A stretch of DNA of 64,000 bases from contig AP025252.1 of the NCBI GenBank assembly GCA_016865505.2, positions 5,664,137-5,728,136 on the forward strand, given 5' to 3'. Positions 22,634 to 31,183 of the stretch are shown in pieces. The first letter of the stretch is position 1; every line of letters begins with the position of its first letter. The notes under the pieces are model-generated. The model worked only from the letters and a program-made list of their open reading frames with translations. It ran no database searches and was not told the DNA's origin. This DNA is from Bryobacterales bacterium F-183 (GTDB lineage Bacteria; Acidobacteriota; Terriglobia; Bryobacterales; Bryobacteraceae). The translations under genes and the position numbers were made by a program.

Positions 22634-25471
22634 ATGGGTCAACTCACAGTGGACTTGAATGCCACAGTCCGCGAATCGAAGAAATCCCTTCCCATCGAGA
22701 TGCGCAAGGGGGTGTCATTCCCTCGCTACTTTACGGCCAAGCTAGACCCGGGCAAGACGCCGTACGACGACATCCTGTGGGAACTGCGCGCCGCCACCAT
22801 CGGCAACGACAAAGGCGCGGTTATTTTTGAACAAAGGGACATCGAGATCCCTGCCGACTGGTCGCAGACGGCCACCAACATCGTTGCCAGCAAGTACTTC
22901 CACGGCCGCATGGGCAGCCCCGAGCGCGAACGCAGCGTCGCCCAGCTCGTACACCGTGTGGTTGACACCATCGCCGACTGGGGCCGCGACCAGCGCTACT
23001 TCCGCTCCGTTGAGGATGCCGAAAACTTCCGGAACGAACTCGCCCACCTGATGCTGACCCAGAAGGCCTGCTTCAACTCGCCCGTCTGGTTCAATGTCGG
23101 CGTCAAAGAGACCCGTGGCTACGGCTGGTACTACAGCCAGGAAAGCGATGAGATCAAGCGCCTCAGCCGCTACGACCAGAAGCCCCAATGCTCGGCCTGC
23201 TTTATCAACTCCGTCGGCGACAATCTCGAATCCATCCTGGAACTCGCCAAGACCGAAGGCATGCTGTTCAAGTGGGGTTCGGGCACGGGCACCAATTTGT
23301 CCGCCCTCCGCGAAGACGACGCGCACCTTTCGGGTGGCGGCCGCGCTTCCGGCCCCTTGTCCTTTATGCGCGGATTTGACGCCTTTGCCGGCGTCATCAA
23401 GTCCGGCGGCAAGACCCGCCGCGCCGCCAAGATGGTGATCCTCAACGCGGAACATCCGGACGTCGAAAAGTTCATCTGGTGCAAGGCCAAGGAAGAAAAG
23501 AAGGCGCACACCCTCATCGACGCCGGCTATGACCCGTCGCTCGACGGCGAGGCGTACTCGTCCATCTTCTTCCAGAACGCCAACAACTCCGTCCGCGCCA
23601 CCGACGACTTTATGCAGGCCGTCATCAACGATGGCGACTGGTGGACCCGCTCCGTTGTCGGACAGCAGCCCGTGAAGCGCTACAAGGCCAAGGACCTGCT
23701 GAAGCAAATCGCCGAAGCCACCTGGCAGTGTGGCGACCCCGGCATGCAGTTCGACACGACGATCAATCGCTGGCACACGTCCAAGAACACAGCGCGCATT
23801 AATGCGTCGAACCCCTGTTCGGAATACATGTTCCTGGACGATTCGGCGTGCAACCTCGCATCGTTCAACCTGATGAAGTTTGTGGGTCCGGACGGCCAGT
23901 TCGACGTCGAAGCCTTCCGCCACGCCGTGGATACCGTGATCCTGGCGCAGGAAATTCTGGTGGACAACGCCGCCTACCCGACGGAGAAGATCGCCAAGAA
24001 CTCGCACGATTACCGTCCGCTTGGCCTCGGCTTTGCGAACCTCGGCGCGCTGTTGATGTACATGGGCATCCCGTATGACTCGAACCAGGGTCGTGCGTGG
24101 GCCGGCGCCATCAGCGCCATCATGTGCGGTCAGGCGTACCTCACGTCAGCGCGCATTGCCGGCGACTCAACGGGTCCCTGCCCCGGCTACGGCATCAACG
24201 AAGAGCCGTTCCTGGACGTCATCCGCATGCATCGTGATTCGGTATCGACGGCGCTCGATTCCAAGCTCGTGCCCCCGGCCATGTACCGCGCGGCGGAAGA
24301 GTGCTGGAACCAGGCCTTCGACCTCGGCCGCCGTACCGGATTCCGCAACGCGCAGACCACCGTTATCGCGCCCACCGGCACCATCGGCTTCATGATGGAT
24401 TGCGACACCACGGGCATCGAACCGGACCTCGCGCTGGTGAAGTACAAGAAGTTGGTTGGCGGCGGCGTCATCAAGATCGTGAACAACACGGTTCCGTCGG
24501 CGCTGCTCAAGCTGGGGTACACGCCCGAGCAGACGGACCGCATTGTGGGCCATGTGGATTCCACGGGTACGATTGAAGGGGCTCCGGGCCTGAAGCCCGA
24601 GCATCTGCCGGTATTTGACTGCAGCTTCAAGCCGCAGAATGGCACGCGATCGATCCACTACATGGGTCACGTCCGCATGATGGCGGCCGTACAGCCGTTC
24701 ATCTCCGGCGCGATCTCGAAGACGATCAATATGCCCGAAGAATCCACGGTGTCAGACATCATGGACGCTTACATCGAGAGCTGGAAACTGGGGATCAAAG
24801 CAGTAGCGATCTACCGCGACAACTCGAAGCGCGTACAGCCGCTCTCGTCCGGTACGGCAAAGGGCGCGAAGGAAGCGACGGCCACCGCTCCGGCGGCTTC
24901 ACCCGCAACGGTAGAAAAGATCGTCTACCGCCCGATCCGCCGCAAGTTGCCGGATGAGCGTCACTCGATCACCCATAAGTTTTCGATTGGGGGCCACGAA
25001 GGCTACTTCACGGTCGGCCTGTACGAGGACAACTCGCCGGGCGAACTGTTCATCACCATGGCCAAGGAAGGTTCCACCATCTCCGGCCTGATGGACAGCT
25101 TTGCGACCTCGGTGTCCTATGGCTTGCAGTACGGCGTACCCCTGAAGTTCTTTGTGGACAAGTTCGCGCATGTCCGCTTTGAACCAAGCGGCTGGACAGG
25201 CAATCAGACGATCCCGTACGCGAAGTCGATTATGGACTACATCTTCCGCTGGATGGGCAACCGGTTCTTAGGGCCGGAATACTCGCTCACCGAAGCCGGC
25301 GATGCCATCAAGCTTCGCAAGACGGAAGACGACGCCCAGCAGAACCTCTTCGGCGGCGCCGAAAAGGCAAAGGGCGAAGCGGTTGTGTGTTCCGAATGTG
25401 GCTCGCTGATGGTCCCGAACGGTTCTTGCTACAAGTGCGAGAACTGCGGAGGAACTTCCGGCTGTAGCTAA
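22634..25471 (+). CDS. nrdJ: adenosylcobalamin-dependent (class II) ribonucleotide reductase
   Basis: Reduces ribonucleotides to deoxyribonucleotides using B12 instead of a diiron or glycyl radical, and so works with or without oxygen. The 945-residue protein has the substrate-site segment NASNPCSEYMFLDDSACNLAS (split here as NPCSEY and CNLAS, near 393-413) and the FMMDCDTTGIEPDLALVKYK loop near 590. The C-terminal CSECGSLMVPNGSCYKCENC zinc-ribbon-like tail includes redox-active cysteines. Length fits the vitamin-B12-dependent NrdJ family. TAGGAG precedes the ATG, and a strong terminator follows. It is monocistronic. Confidence 0.96.
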   Translation: MGQLTVDLNATVRESKKSLPIEMRKGVSFPRYFTAKLDPGKTPYDDILWELRAATIGNDKGAVIFEQRDIEIPADWSQTATNIVASKYFHGRMGSPERERSVAQLVHRVVDTIADWGRDQRYFRSVEDAENFRNELAHLMLTQKACFNSPVWFNVGVKETRGYGWYYSQESDEIKRLSRYDQKPQCSACFINSVGDNLESILELAKTEGMLFKWGSGTGTNLSALREDDAHLSGGGRASGPLSFMRGFDAFAGVIKSGGKTRRAAKMVILNAEHPDVEKFIWCKAKEEKKAHTLIDAGYDPSLDGEAYSSIFFQNANNSVRATDDFMQAVINDGDWWTRSVVGQQPVKRYKAKDLLKQIAEATWQCGDPGMQFDTTINRWHTSKNTARINASNPCSEYMFLDDSACNLASFNLMKFVGPDGQFDVEAFRHAVDTVILAQEILVDNAAYPTEKIAKNSHDYRPLGLGFANLGALLMYMGIPYDSNQGRAWAGAISAIMCGQAYLTSARIAGDSTGPCPGYGINEEPFLDVIRMHRDSVSTALDSKLVPPAMYRAAEECWNQAFDLGRRTGFRNAQTTVIAPTGTIGFMMDCDTTGIEPDLALVKYKKLVGGGVIKIVNNTVPSALLKLGYTPEQTDRIVGHVDSTGTIEGAPGLKPEHLPVFDCSFKPQNGTRSIHYMGHVRMMAAVQPFISGAISKTINMPEESTVSDIMDAYIESWKLGIKAVAIYRDNSKRVQPLSSGTAKGAKEATATAPAASPATVEKIVYRPIRRKLPDERHSITHKFSIGGHEGYFTVGLYEDNSPGELFITMAKEGSTISGLMDSFATSVSYGLQYGVPLKFFVDKFAHVRFEPSGWTGNQTIPYAKSIMDYIFRWMGNRFLGPEYSLTEAGDAIKLRKTEDDAQQNLFGGAEKAKGEAVVCSECGSLMVPNGSCYKCENCGGTSGCS

Positions 25472-25501
25472 ACAGTTTTCCTTGTTGCTTCAGGGAAGAT
25501 C

Positions 25502-25549
25502 CGGCGCGGACCTGGTGTCAAAACCAGCCTCCGCGCCGTTGATTTTTCT
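25502..25549 (+). terminator. rho-independent terminator of nrdJ
   Basis: CGGCGCGGA (25502-25510) pairs perfectly with TCCGCGCCG (25530-25538), with an inner CTGG/CCAG pairing around the loop. GATTTTTCT follows. It lies 30 nt after the nrdJ stop and just before the converging Roadblock gene's stop. Confidence 0.85.
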
Positions 25550-25586
25550 AAGGGACGATCGCCGGGCTAATTCGGCGGAAAAGTCA

Positions 25587-25952
25587 TTAGAACAGTTCGC
25601 CGATGTCCTTGGCGATCTGGCGGGATTCCAGGTGAATCAAGCCAGCGTTCGAACCCTGCGGACCCAGAACGGCCAAAACCGCCTTGGAGCCGGCCGAGTA
25701 CACAAACAGCGCGCCTTCATCGCCCTGGATCGCCACTTCGCCGAGGGTCGCCATATTCATGGAGTCGGTAATGCGGCGGCCGAGGCTCGAAGCGGCAGCG
25801 GCCATCGCGGCCAGACGATTGGGGTCCGACGGACCGGAAATGGAATGCGCAATCGGGAGACCTTCGTTCGATGCGAGCAGTACTCCCTTGAGTTCCGGAA
25901 TCGCGTTCCGGAGGGTTTCGATGTGATTCTTAAGCGCGTCGTGCTTAGCCAT
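25587..25952 (-). CDS. Roadblock/LC7 domain protein
   Basis: The 121-residue, single-domain protein has the Roadblock/LC7 pattern: an N-terminal helix with HIETLRNAIPELKGVLLAS, the strand-turn GLPIAHSISG, and a C-terminal half with GDEGALFVYSAGSKAVLAVL. Such proteins (MglB, for example) regulate small Ras-like GTPases or act as dimeric scaffolds. No GTPase gene is in the window. AGAGGA is well placed before the ATG. The gene converges on nrdJ and diverges from the zinc-ribbon/TPR operon. Confidence 0.85.
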   Translation of the reverse strand: MAKHDALKNHIETLRNAIPELKGVLLASNEGLPIAHSISGPSDPNRLAAMAAAASSLGRRITDSMNMATLGEVAIQGDEGALFVYSAGSKAVLAVLGPQGSNAGLIHLESRQIAKDIGELF

Positions 25953-26192
25953 GCGATCCTCTTCTAAGTGAACTGATATTGTGACGGGCTACTTTGCCGT
26001 CGCAATTGGATGATCGGTACTAAGGTGCACGAACTTTAGCATTTTTACGGGGGAAACGGACTTCGCTACTAGGGAAACACCTGAGCGAGTCGTGCGGTGA
26101 TCCGGCAACGGGATCATAATATGTTCGCCTGAGGCACCTAAAACAAACGGTTCACCCTTTAGTAATGCGCTGTCTCTGCCGATGAAGGAGAC
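25953..26192. other. 240-bp divergent control region between the Roadblock and zinc-ribbon genes
   Basis: No gene is visible here. It must hold the promoters for both flanking genes. TGATCC (26099-26104) and GGATCA (26112-26117) form a 6-bp hairpin with a 7-nt loop, followed by TAATATG. The string GGTACTAAGG (26016-26025) recurs at 27387-27396, before the second gene of the divergent operon. Function unknown. Confidence 0.4.
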
Positions 26193-27329
26193 ATGCGGTG
26201 TCTGTACTGCGGCAAGCCACTACCACTTCTTAAGAAACTTACCGGAGGCGGTGAGTTTTGTTCCGATGCTCATCGTCATAAGTACCAGGAAGAATACAAT
26301 AAACTCGCACTAAGCCGTTTGCTGCAGGCGCAATCTCCGTCTGCGGAAGGCGCGGCGGGGCGCAATGCGCGCCAGCTTCCAGCCCCCGGGCTACGTCCTG
26401 GCCAGCGTGCGCTGCCGCCTCCGCAAACCCGGCAGTTGGCTGCTCCCAGCGCTCCGCCCACGCCTCCTCCGCCGCCAACGCCGCCCCCGGTCGCCGCGCA
26501 GAAGACTATGCCGGGGGACGCGCCGCCCCCATCTTTTCAGCCTTTTGAACCAGCATCGGCACCGGCCTTGCGAACCGCGAGCGCGCCGCCGCCTCCGCTA
26601 CCTCCCCCGCCCCCGGCGGAGCCGCATCCGCCTTATGCGCCGTTCCAACTGGGAGTAGTGCCTGCGGCAAAGCCGTCCCCGTTCCGCAATGCCATCAGCG
26701 TCACGCCGGCCATGGCGGAAGAAGAAGACGCAACGGCCGTACGTTTAACCTTAGAATCCGGTCTTTCTGCCGACGCATTCGACTGGGAGTCGTTCGGACA
26801 TCAGGTCGAAGAGTCTGCGGACCCGATTCCGCCGGAGGCTCCGGCCTGGGAACACCCCATTACCTTTGCTGCGCCGCCCGAGGTTCCTGCTCTGCTCATG
26901 ATCGAAGCGGAATGGCAAGCCTCGCCGCTGTTCCCGGCGATGCCCGAACAAGACATCCCGATTCGTTATCCCAAGCCCGTGCGGCGCAAGGCTGCCATGC
27001 CGGAAGCCGCACGGTCGCCCCTTACTCCGGCGCAGCCCGAACGCGTAGGGTCGCGCGGCTGGGAAGTTAGCCTCGGTCTACCGGCCTGGAAGCCGCAGTT
27101 GTCGATCGTCCTCGCGCCGGCCGTTGGTCAGCCCCTACCGGTCACTGCTGAGATCGCAGTGCCGCCGCCACCGCCGCCTGTGGCGGAAGCACCAGTCGAA
27201 TCAGTGGTTTCAGCAGTGGAAGAAGTCGCGTCAGCCCCTCTGCCAGCGCAGGCCGAAGCCCCTGCGGCACCCGTACACCAGGAAGTGTTTGTCGATCTTT
27301 CGGTACTCGAAAAGCTGGGGCTGGTCTAA
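26193..27329 (+). CDS. zinc-ribbon-headed, proline-rich protein of unknown function
   Basis: The 378-residue protein begins MRCLYCGKPLPLLKKLTGG and continues to FCSDAHRHKYQEEY, so Cys3, Cys6, Cys23 and His27 can form a small zinc finger. Residues about 45-150 are mostly proline and alanine, with runs of up to six or seven prolines. The rest is low complexity with scattered tryptophan-containing segments (GWEVSLGLPAWKP near 290). No membrane helix is seen. AAGGAG lies only 2 nt before the ATG, an unusually short spacing. It is first in a run with two further genes and probably acts as a scaffold or adaptor. Confidence 0.7.
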   Translation: MRCLYCGKPLPLLKKLTGGGEFCSDAHRHKYQEEYNKLALSRLLQAQSPSAEGAAGRNARQLPAPGLRPGQRALPPPQTRQLAAPSAPPTPPPPPTPPPVAAQKTMPGDAPPPSFQPFEPASAPALRTASAPPPPLPPPPPAEPHPPYAPFQLGVVPAAKPSPFRNAISVTPAMAEEEDATAVRLTLESGLSADAFDWESFGHQVEESADPIPPEAPAWEHPITFAAPPEVPALLMIEAEWQASPLFPAMPEQDIPIRYPKPVRRKAAMPEAARSPLTPAQPERVGSRGWEVSLGLPAWKPQLSIVLAPAVGQPLPVTAEIAVPPPPPPVAEAPVESVVSAVEEVASAPLPAQAEAPAAPVHQEVFVDLSVLEKLGLV

Positions 27330-27368
27330 CGGTCAACTCCGGTGTTTTCCCGGTGTACTGAGGAAAAA

Positions 27369-27402
27369 ACTAAGAACTGGGACTAGGGTACTAAGGAACT
27401 GG
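27369..27402 (+). repeat. short imperfect direct repeat
   Basis: ACTAAGAACTGG (27369-27380) is repeated as ACTAAGGAACTGG (27390-27402), 21 nt apart, in the gap between the first and second genes of the zinc-ribbon operon. The helical-phase spacing (two turns) would suit a regulator binding site. That is inference only. Confidence 0.35.
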
Positions 27403-27465
27403 CGATGTTCCGCCGATAGAAAGCAAAGAACGGATATGAAGACGATTTCGCATGGCCAGCGGGAA

Positions 27466-27472
27466 AAGGAGG
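27466..27472 (+). promoter_or_regulatory. strong ribosome binding site for a TTG start
   Basis: AAGGAGG lies 6 nt before TTG 27479 and decides that start, since no ATG or GTG is near in the right frame. Confidence 0.8.
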
Positions 27473-27478
27473 CTGTAG

Positions 27479-28654
27479 TTGTCTAAAGTAGATTCAACGG
27501 AATCGCAGGACTTTCCGGCCCCCGCCCCAAAGTCCTCGCAAACGGGCAAGTCGGCGGCCGCCAGCCGGATTCTGCGCGCCGTGGAAATGGGGCGTGCCCA
27601 GCAGCAAGCCGCTGCCCCGGCCGCACCGCCATCAGCAGAAGCTTTGCCAGAGCAGAGTGGTCCCGTAGCGGAACCCGAGCCCGCACAGGAATCCCTTCGC
27701 TCCTTGAGCGCCGCTACCAGTTCCACCGCACAAGATCAAGCACCGGACACCGCGTCCAAGGACGACACCTCGTCCCCTCGAGTTTCGGCCACCAAAGCTG
27801 GGCTAGCGGCAAAACAGGCCGCCGCCAAGCAGGCCGCCAGCGGAGCCAAACCGGCGGAAGAGGAAGCGGCTCCGCAATCCCCGGTCGCACAGGCAGTCCG
27901 CGCCCGAGCCGAAGCCAAGTCCAAGGATGAGAAAGCCGGCAAAACCGGTAAGTCCGCCGCAAAGAAGAAAGAAGCGATCGCCCCGGCAGAAGTTCCTTTC
28001 GTTGGAGAAGTAAGCCCCTCGCCTTCCTTTTGGGCAAAGCTGTCCACAGGGGCTAAGATCGGGATCTTCGCTGCGTTGTTGGTGATCGCCGGCGGCGGGG
28101 CGTACTTCCTTTCGCAAAAGGGTGCAGCCAAGGCGAAGGCGATTGCTCCGGCAGGCCCGCAATTTGTACCGCTGACTGGCGCAGGCGGTTGGAATCCCAA
28201 GTGGGCCGGCGATGCCGCCAAGCCCGCAGGCCGTTCGATCTCTGTGTTCCGCCCGTCGCAGCCGCTGGCGAACTACCGCATCGAGTTCGAAGGGCAAATC
28301 GAAAGCAAAGCGCTGGGCTGGGTGTTCCGCGCGCAGGACCCGAAGAATTACTACGCGTACAAGCTGGAAATCGTAAAGCCAGGGCTAGACCAGATCGTCG
28401 CGTTGTCCCGCAGCGTGATCATCAACGGCAATGAGACGCAGCGTCATTACACGCCGCTCAAAACCCCGGTTCGCCCCGGTCACACCTTCCGCATCCGCAT
28501 GGACGCCAAGGGTTCGGAATTCAATACCTGGATCGGCGATGAACTCGTCGAAGTGTTCCAGGACGATCGCCTACAAACTGGCGCAGTAGGCCTTCTGCAA
28601 GACAAAGACGAGCGTGCGCAGCTTCATAAAGTTCAGATTTTCGAGATGAGGTAG
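27479..28654 (+). CDS. membrane-anchored protein with C-terminal LamG/concanavalin-like domain
   Basis: The 391-residue protein uses a TTG start with a strong Shine-Dalgarno. Residues 1-175 are alanine-, lysine- and proline-rich and probably disordered in the cytoplasm. One membrane helix follows (about 193-212, GIFAALLVIAGGGAYFL). The last ~170 residues form a beta-rich domain (NYRIEFEGQIESKALGWVF, YYAYKLEIVKPG and FRIRMDAKGSEFNTWIGDEL) like the LamG/DUF1080 jelly-roll fold that binds glycans. No catalytic residues are evident. It lies 3 nt before the TPR gene and is probably co-translated with it. Confidence 0.72.
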   Translation: MSKVDSTESQDFPAPAPKSSQTGKSAAASRILRAVEMGRAQQQAAAPAAPPSAEALPEQSGPVAEPEPAQESLRSLSAATSSTAQDQAPDTASKDDTSSPRVSATKAGLAAKQAAAKQAASGAKPAEEEAAPQSPVAQAVRARAEAKSKDEKAGKTGKSAAKKKEAIAPAEVPFVGEVSPSPSFWAKLSTGAKIGIFAALLVIAGGGAYFLSQKGAAKAKAIAPAGPQFVPLTGAGGWNPKWAGDAAKPAGRSISVFRPSQPLANYRIEFEGQIESKALGWVFRAQDPKNYYAYKLEIVKPGLDQIVALSRSVIINGNETQRHYTPLKTPVRPGHTFRIRMDAKGSEFNTWIGDELVEVFQDDRLQTGAVGLLQDKDERAQLHKVQIFEMR

Positions 28655-28657
28655 ACG

Positions 28658-30418
28658 ATGGCAGGTGCGTTTGACTTTTATGTCGACGAAAGCCTCCTTC
28701 GGCGGCTTCTCAGCGACGACCCAGAACCAGACACGGGCGATGGATCCCCAGCAGCCGGCGCTCCGTCCGCCAAGAGTTCCCGCAACCGGAACTCCGGCAA
28801 ATCCCGTAGCGTGGCAGCACCCGCAGCAGCAGCAGTAGAACCGGCAGCGGTGATGCAGCCGGACCTCGCGCCGGTAGCAGCCGCCGTCAGCGCGGAAGAG
28901 CCGGCCGTAGCGGCGGAAACTCCCGTTCAGCAGGACCCTGCCGCCGTAGCCGAAGCGGTGACGCCCCATGCCTTCCTGATGGGTGTCGAGCATTGGCGTG
29001 AAGCGGACGAGCATTTTGCCGCAGCCCGCTACGCCGAAGCAGCGGAAAGCTACCTGCGTTGCGAAACGCCGCAGGACGCCGCCCTCGCGGCCTCGCTGCA
29101 GTACAACATTGGCATCGCCCGTTACTATACCGGCAACATCTCGGACTCGGTGACGGCGTTGCAGCAGGCTGTCGAGTTATCTCCGGAATCCGCCCAGGCG
29201 CGCTTGGCTCTTGGCCTCGCGTTGCTGGACTCTAACCGCCCTGCCGAGGCCCTCGACCAGTTCGAACTCGCGGCGAATGGAATCGATGCGGCCCGCGCTT
29301 GCTGCCGTGCATTGTTCGCACTCGAACGCTACGAAGAAGCCGAGGATGCAATCCAGGTTGTGCTTGATGAGCTTCCCGGCGATTGGAACGCTCTGGAAGC
29401 CTTGATGGCCATTCGTCTTGCCCGGCGGGATCGTCAGGGTGCAGCCGAAGCGGCAACCGCTCTTCTCAAGGAAAATCCAGACGCGCAGAACGCGCTGCAA
29501 GTGCTCGCATCGGCTGGCGAACAGGTGGAATCCGCCGAACGCCTCGCTGCTTCCGGCAATCTCGATCAGGAAACGAAAGCCGGCCTGGTCGCGCTCTTTC
29601 AGAACGCCGGACAGTACAGCCGCGCCGCCGAACTCGGTCGCGAACTGCTCGAAGCCGAACAGCAGCCGGGGGTGCGGTTTGACCTCCTGGTGAACCTCGC
29701 CGAGTCCCTGAACAATCTCGAATTACCGCAGGAAGCGCTCGACACCTATCAGCGCGCTCTCGAGATCCGTCCGGAAGACGCTGCGACCCTTTGGAACGCC
29801 GCTCTTCTCGCCGAAAAGGCGGGAGACCGCGATCAGGCCGTCGACCTCATCACGCGAGCCCTTGAAGTACGCCCGGATTGGGACGCTGCGTCGCTGCACC
29901 TCGCCGTACTTCTCGGCGAACTCGGCCGCTACGACGAGTCTGCCTCCGCCTTTGCCCGCTGCATCGAAATGCGTCCAGAATGGCCCGAAGCCCTGTACGA
30001 GTACAGCCTCATCCTGCGCAAGCTGGATCGTATTGACGAAGCTCAGGAGGCATTACTCCAAGCCGTCCATCTGAAGCCGGACCAAACCGTCTGGATTCAG
30101 GCTCTGGAGCGGATCGCCATCGAACGGGACGACGCTCTCGTCGCGCTCGACTGTCACGAAAAGCTCCTGCAGGATGCCGCCGAAGCCGAAACGGCCGAAG
30201 TCGCGTACAACTTGGGCTTGGTCCTACAGCAGGAAAGTGAACCGGAACTCGCCGCCAAGTGCTATCTCAAGGCGCTCGAGACCCGGCCGGACTTTGAAGA
30301 CGCGCTCCTCAACCTCGGACATGCTCTGTTCGAAATGGGCCGCGAACCGGAAGCCCGCGCCTGCTGGAGCAAAGCCATCAACCTCAACCCTGAACTTGCC
30401 GTCGGTTATTTCGAATAG
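28658..30418 (+). CDS. TPR-repeat protein
   Basis: 586 residues. The N-terminus (MAGAFDFYVDESLLRRLLSD) is followed by a low-complexity linker rich in alanine and proline (about 25-100). About a dozen tetratricopeptide repeats then fill the rest, with typical W/L-G-Y-A-F-A-P spacing such as AEALDQFELAANGID and YNIGIARYYTGNISDSVTAL. There is no signal peptide or membrane segment, so it is likely a cytoplasmic scaffold meeting the cytoplasmic tail of the upstream membrane protein. It is the last gene of the operon. Confidence 0.85.
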   Translation: MAGAFDFYVDESLLRRLLSDDPEPDTGDGSPAAGAPSAKSSRNRNSGKSRSVAAPAAAAVEPAAVMQPDLAPVAAAVSAEEPAVAAETPVQQDPAAVAEAVTPHAFLMGVEHWREADEHFAAARYAEAAESYLRCETPQDAALAASLQYNIGIARYYTGNISDSVTALQQAVELSPESAQARLALGLALLDSNRPAEALDQFELAANGIDAARACCRALFALERYEEAEDAIQVVLDELPGDWNALEALMAIRLARRDRQGAAEAATALLKENPDAQNALQVLASAGEQVESAERLAASGNLDQETKAGLVALFQNAGQYSRAAELGRELLEAEQQPGVRFDLLVNLAESLNNLELPQEALDTYQRALEIRPEDAATLWNAALLAEKAGDRDQAVDLITRALEVRPDWDAASLHLAVLLGELGRYDESASAFARCIEMRPEWPEALYEYSLILRKLDRIDEAQEALLQAVHLKPDQTVWIQALERIAIERDDALVALDCHEKLLQDAAEAETAEVAYNLGLVLQQESEPELAAKCYLKALETRPDFEDALLNLGHALFEMGREPEARACWSKAINLNPELAVGYFE

Positions 30419-30440
30419 GCAAGCCCCTCAAGGCTTGCCT
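30417..30440. terminator. hairpin between two convergent genes
   Basis: AGGCAAGCC (30417-30425) and GGCTTGCCT (30432-30440) form a perfect 9-bp stem with a 6-nt loop. The hairpin overlaps the last bases of both the TPR gene and the LolA-like gene. There is no U-run on either side, so it may act as a barrier or RNA-stability element and not as a strict intrinsic terminator. Confidence 0.5.
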
Positions 30441-31183
30441 GTCTCGAACTTGATCGTGGACTCGCTTCCGAACCGCCGGTAATTCGCGTACTCGACAATC
30501 AGCCGCATCCGCTGCGGTCCGCTGCGAAAGTACAGTGTGTCGTCACCATAGGTCTTCACCGGGAACCAGTGCTCCCCATCCACCTTGCTGCGCAGCGTGG
30601 TGAAGTGCGGAAACAGGTTCTCGGATTTTGACGTCCGGATCTGCGGCACCGCCTGCCCCTCGCTGCGGATGATCGAAAAGTCCCGCTTATCCACCCACAG
30701 CATCCCGTCAAACAGCCGCTGGCCGCTCAGAATCTGCCGCGGACGCACCTGCAACAGCCAGCAGTCCACGCCATCTACCGCCTCCTCGCCCTTGTACTTC
30801 GATTCGTAGATGAACAGCGTATCCTTGGTCAGCAGTATTGGCTGGACGTCACGAATATCGCGAAAATCCTCTTCGGTCATCTGAATCATCACCAGGCGGT
30901 TCCAGGGCTTCTTCACTACCTGCTCTTCCCGCTTGCCATCCGGCAGAAAGATCACCTCGCGAACCTCACCGTACTCGCCAGCCTTCTGTCCATTCGCCCG
31001 GAAATCTTCCACGCGAACCGTCTGCCGGTACAGATACTTCAGCCTCGCCGCCTGGGTCGCCGTCTCGCGCTCGGCTACCTGCCGTACAAGATCCGCGGGC
31101 GGCTCATTGGCTTGGGCAGCCACCCGCACCCCCGATGCTACGATCAAACTGCAGAGAATGAAGCGTTTTGCCTGGACAGTCAT
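30428..31183 (-). CDS. LolA-like outer-membrane lipoprotein-sorting protein
   Basis: From ATG 31183 (MTVQAKRFILCSLIVASG) the protein has 251 residues with a Sec signal peptide ending near AAQA. The mature part has the LolA/LolB-like layout: long beta strands such as YLYRQTVRVEDFRANGQ and a GVDCWLLQVRPR strand followed by LWVDKRDFSIIRSEGQ, which is the family's most recognisable segment. Relatives carry lipoproteins or lipids across the periplasm. The start codon region overlaps the start of the divergent CPBP gene by 26 bp on the opposite strand. Confidence 0.75.
   Translation of the reverse strand: MTVQAKRFILCSLIVASGVRVAAQANEPPADLVRQVAERETATQAARLKYLYRQTVRVEDFRANGQKAGEYGEVREVIFLPDGKREEQVVKKPWNRLVMIQMTEEDFRDIRDVQPILLTKDTLFIYESKYKGEEAVDGVDCWLLQVRPRQILSGQRLFDGMLWVDKRDFSIIRSEGQAVPQIRTSKSENLFPHFTTLRSKVDGEHWFPVKTYGDDTLYFRSGPQRMRLIVEYANYRRFGSESTIKFETGKP

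Noticed and set aside
25953-26192. A structured RNA or riboswitch between the Roadblock and zinc-ribbon genes
   Set aside because: Only one 6-bp hairpin was found, with no match to a riboswitch core I know. I kept it as a plain control region.
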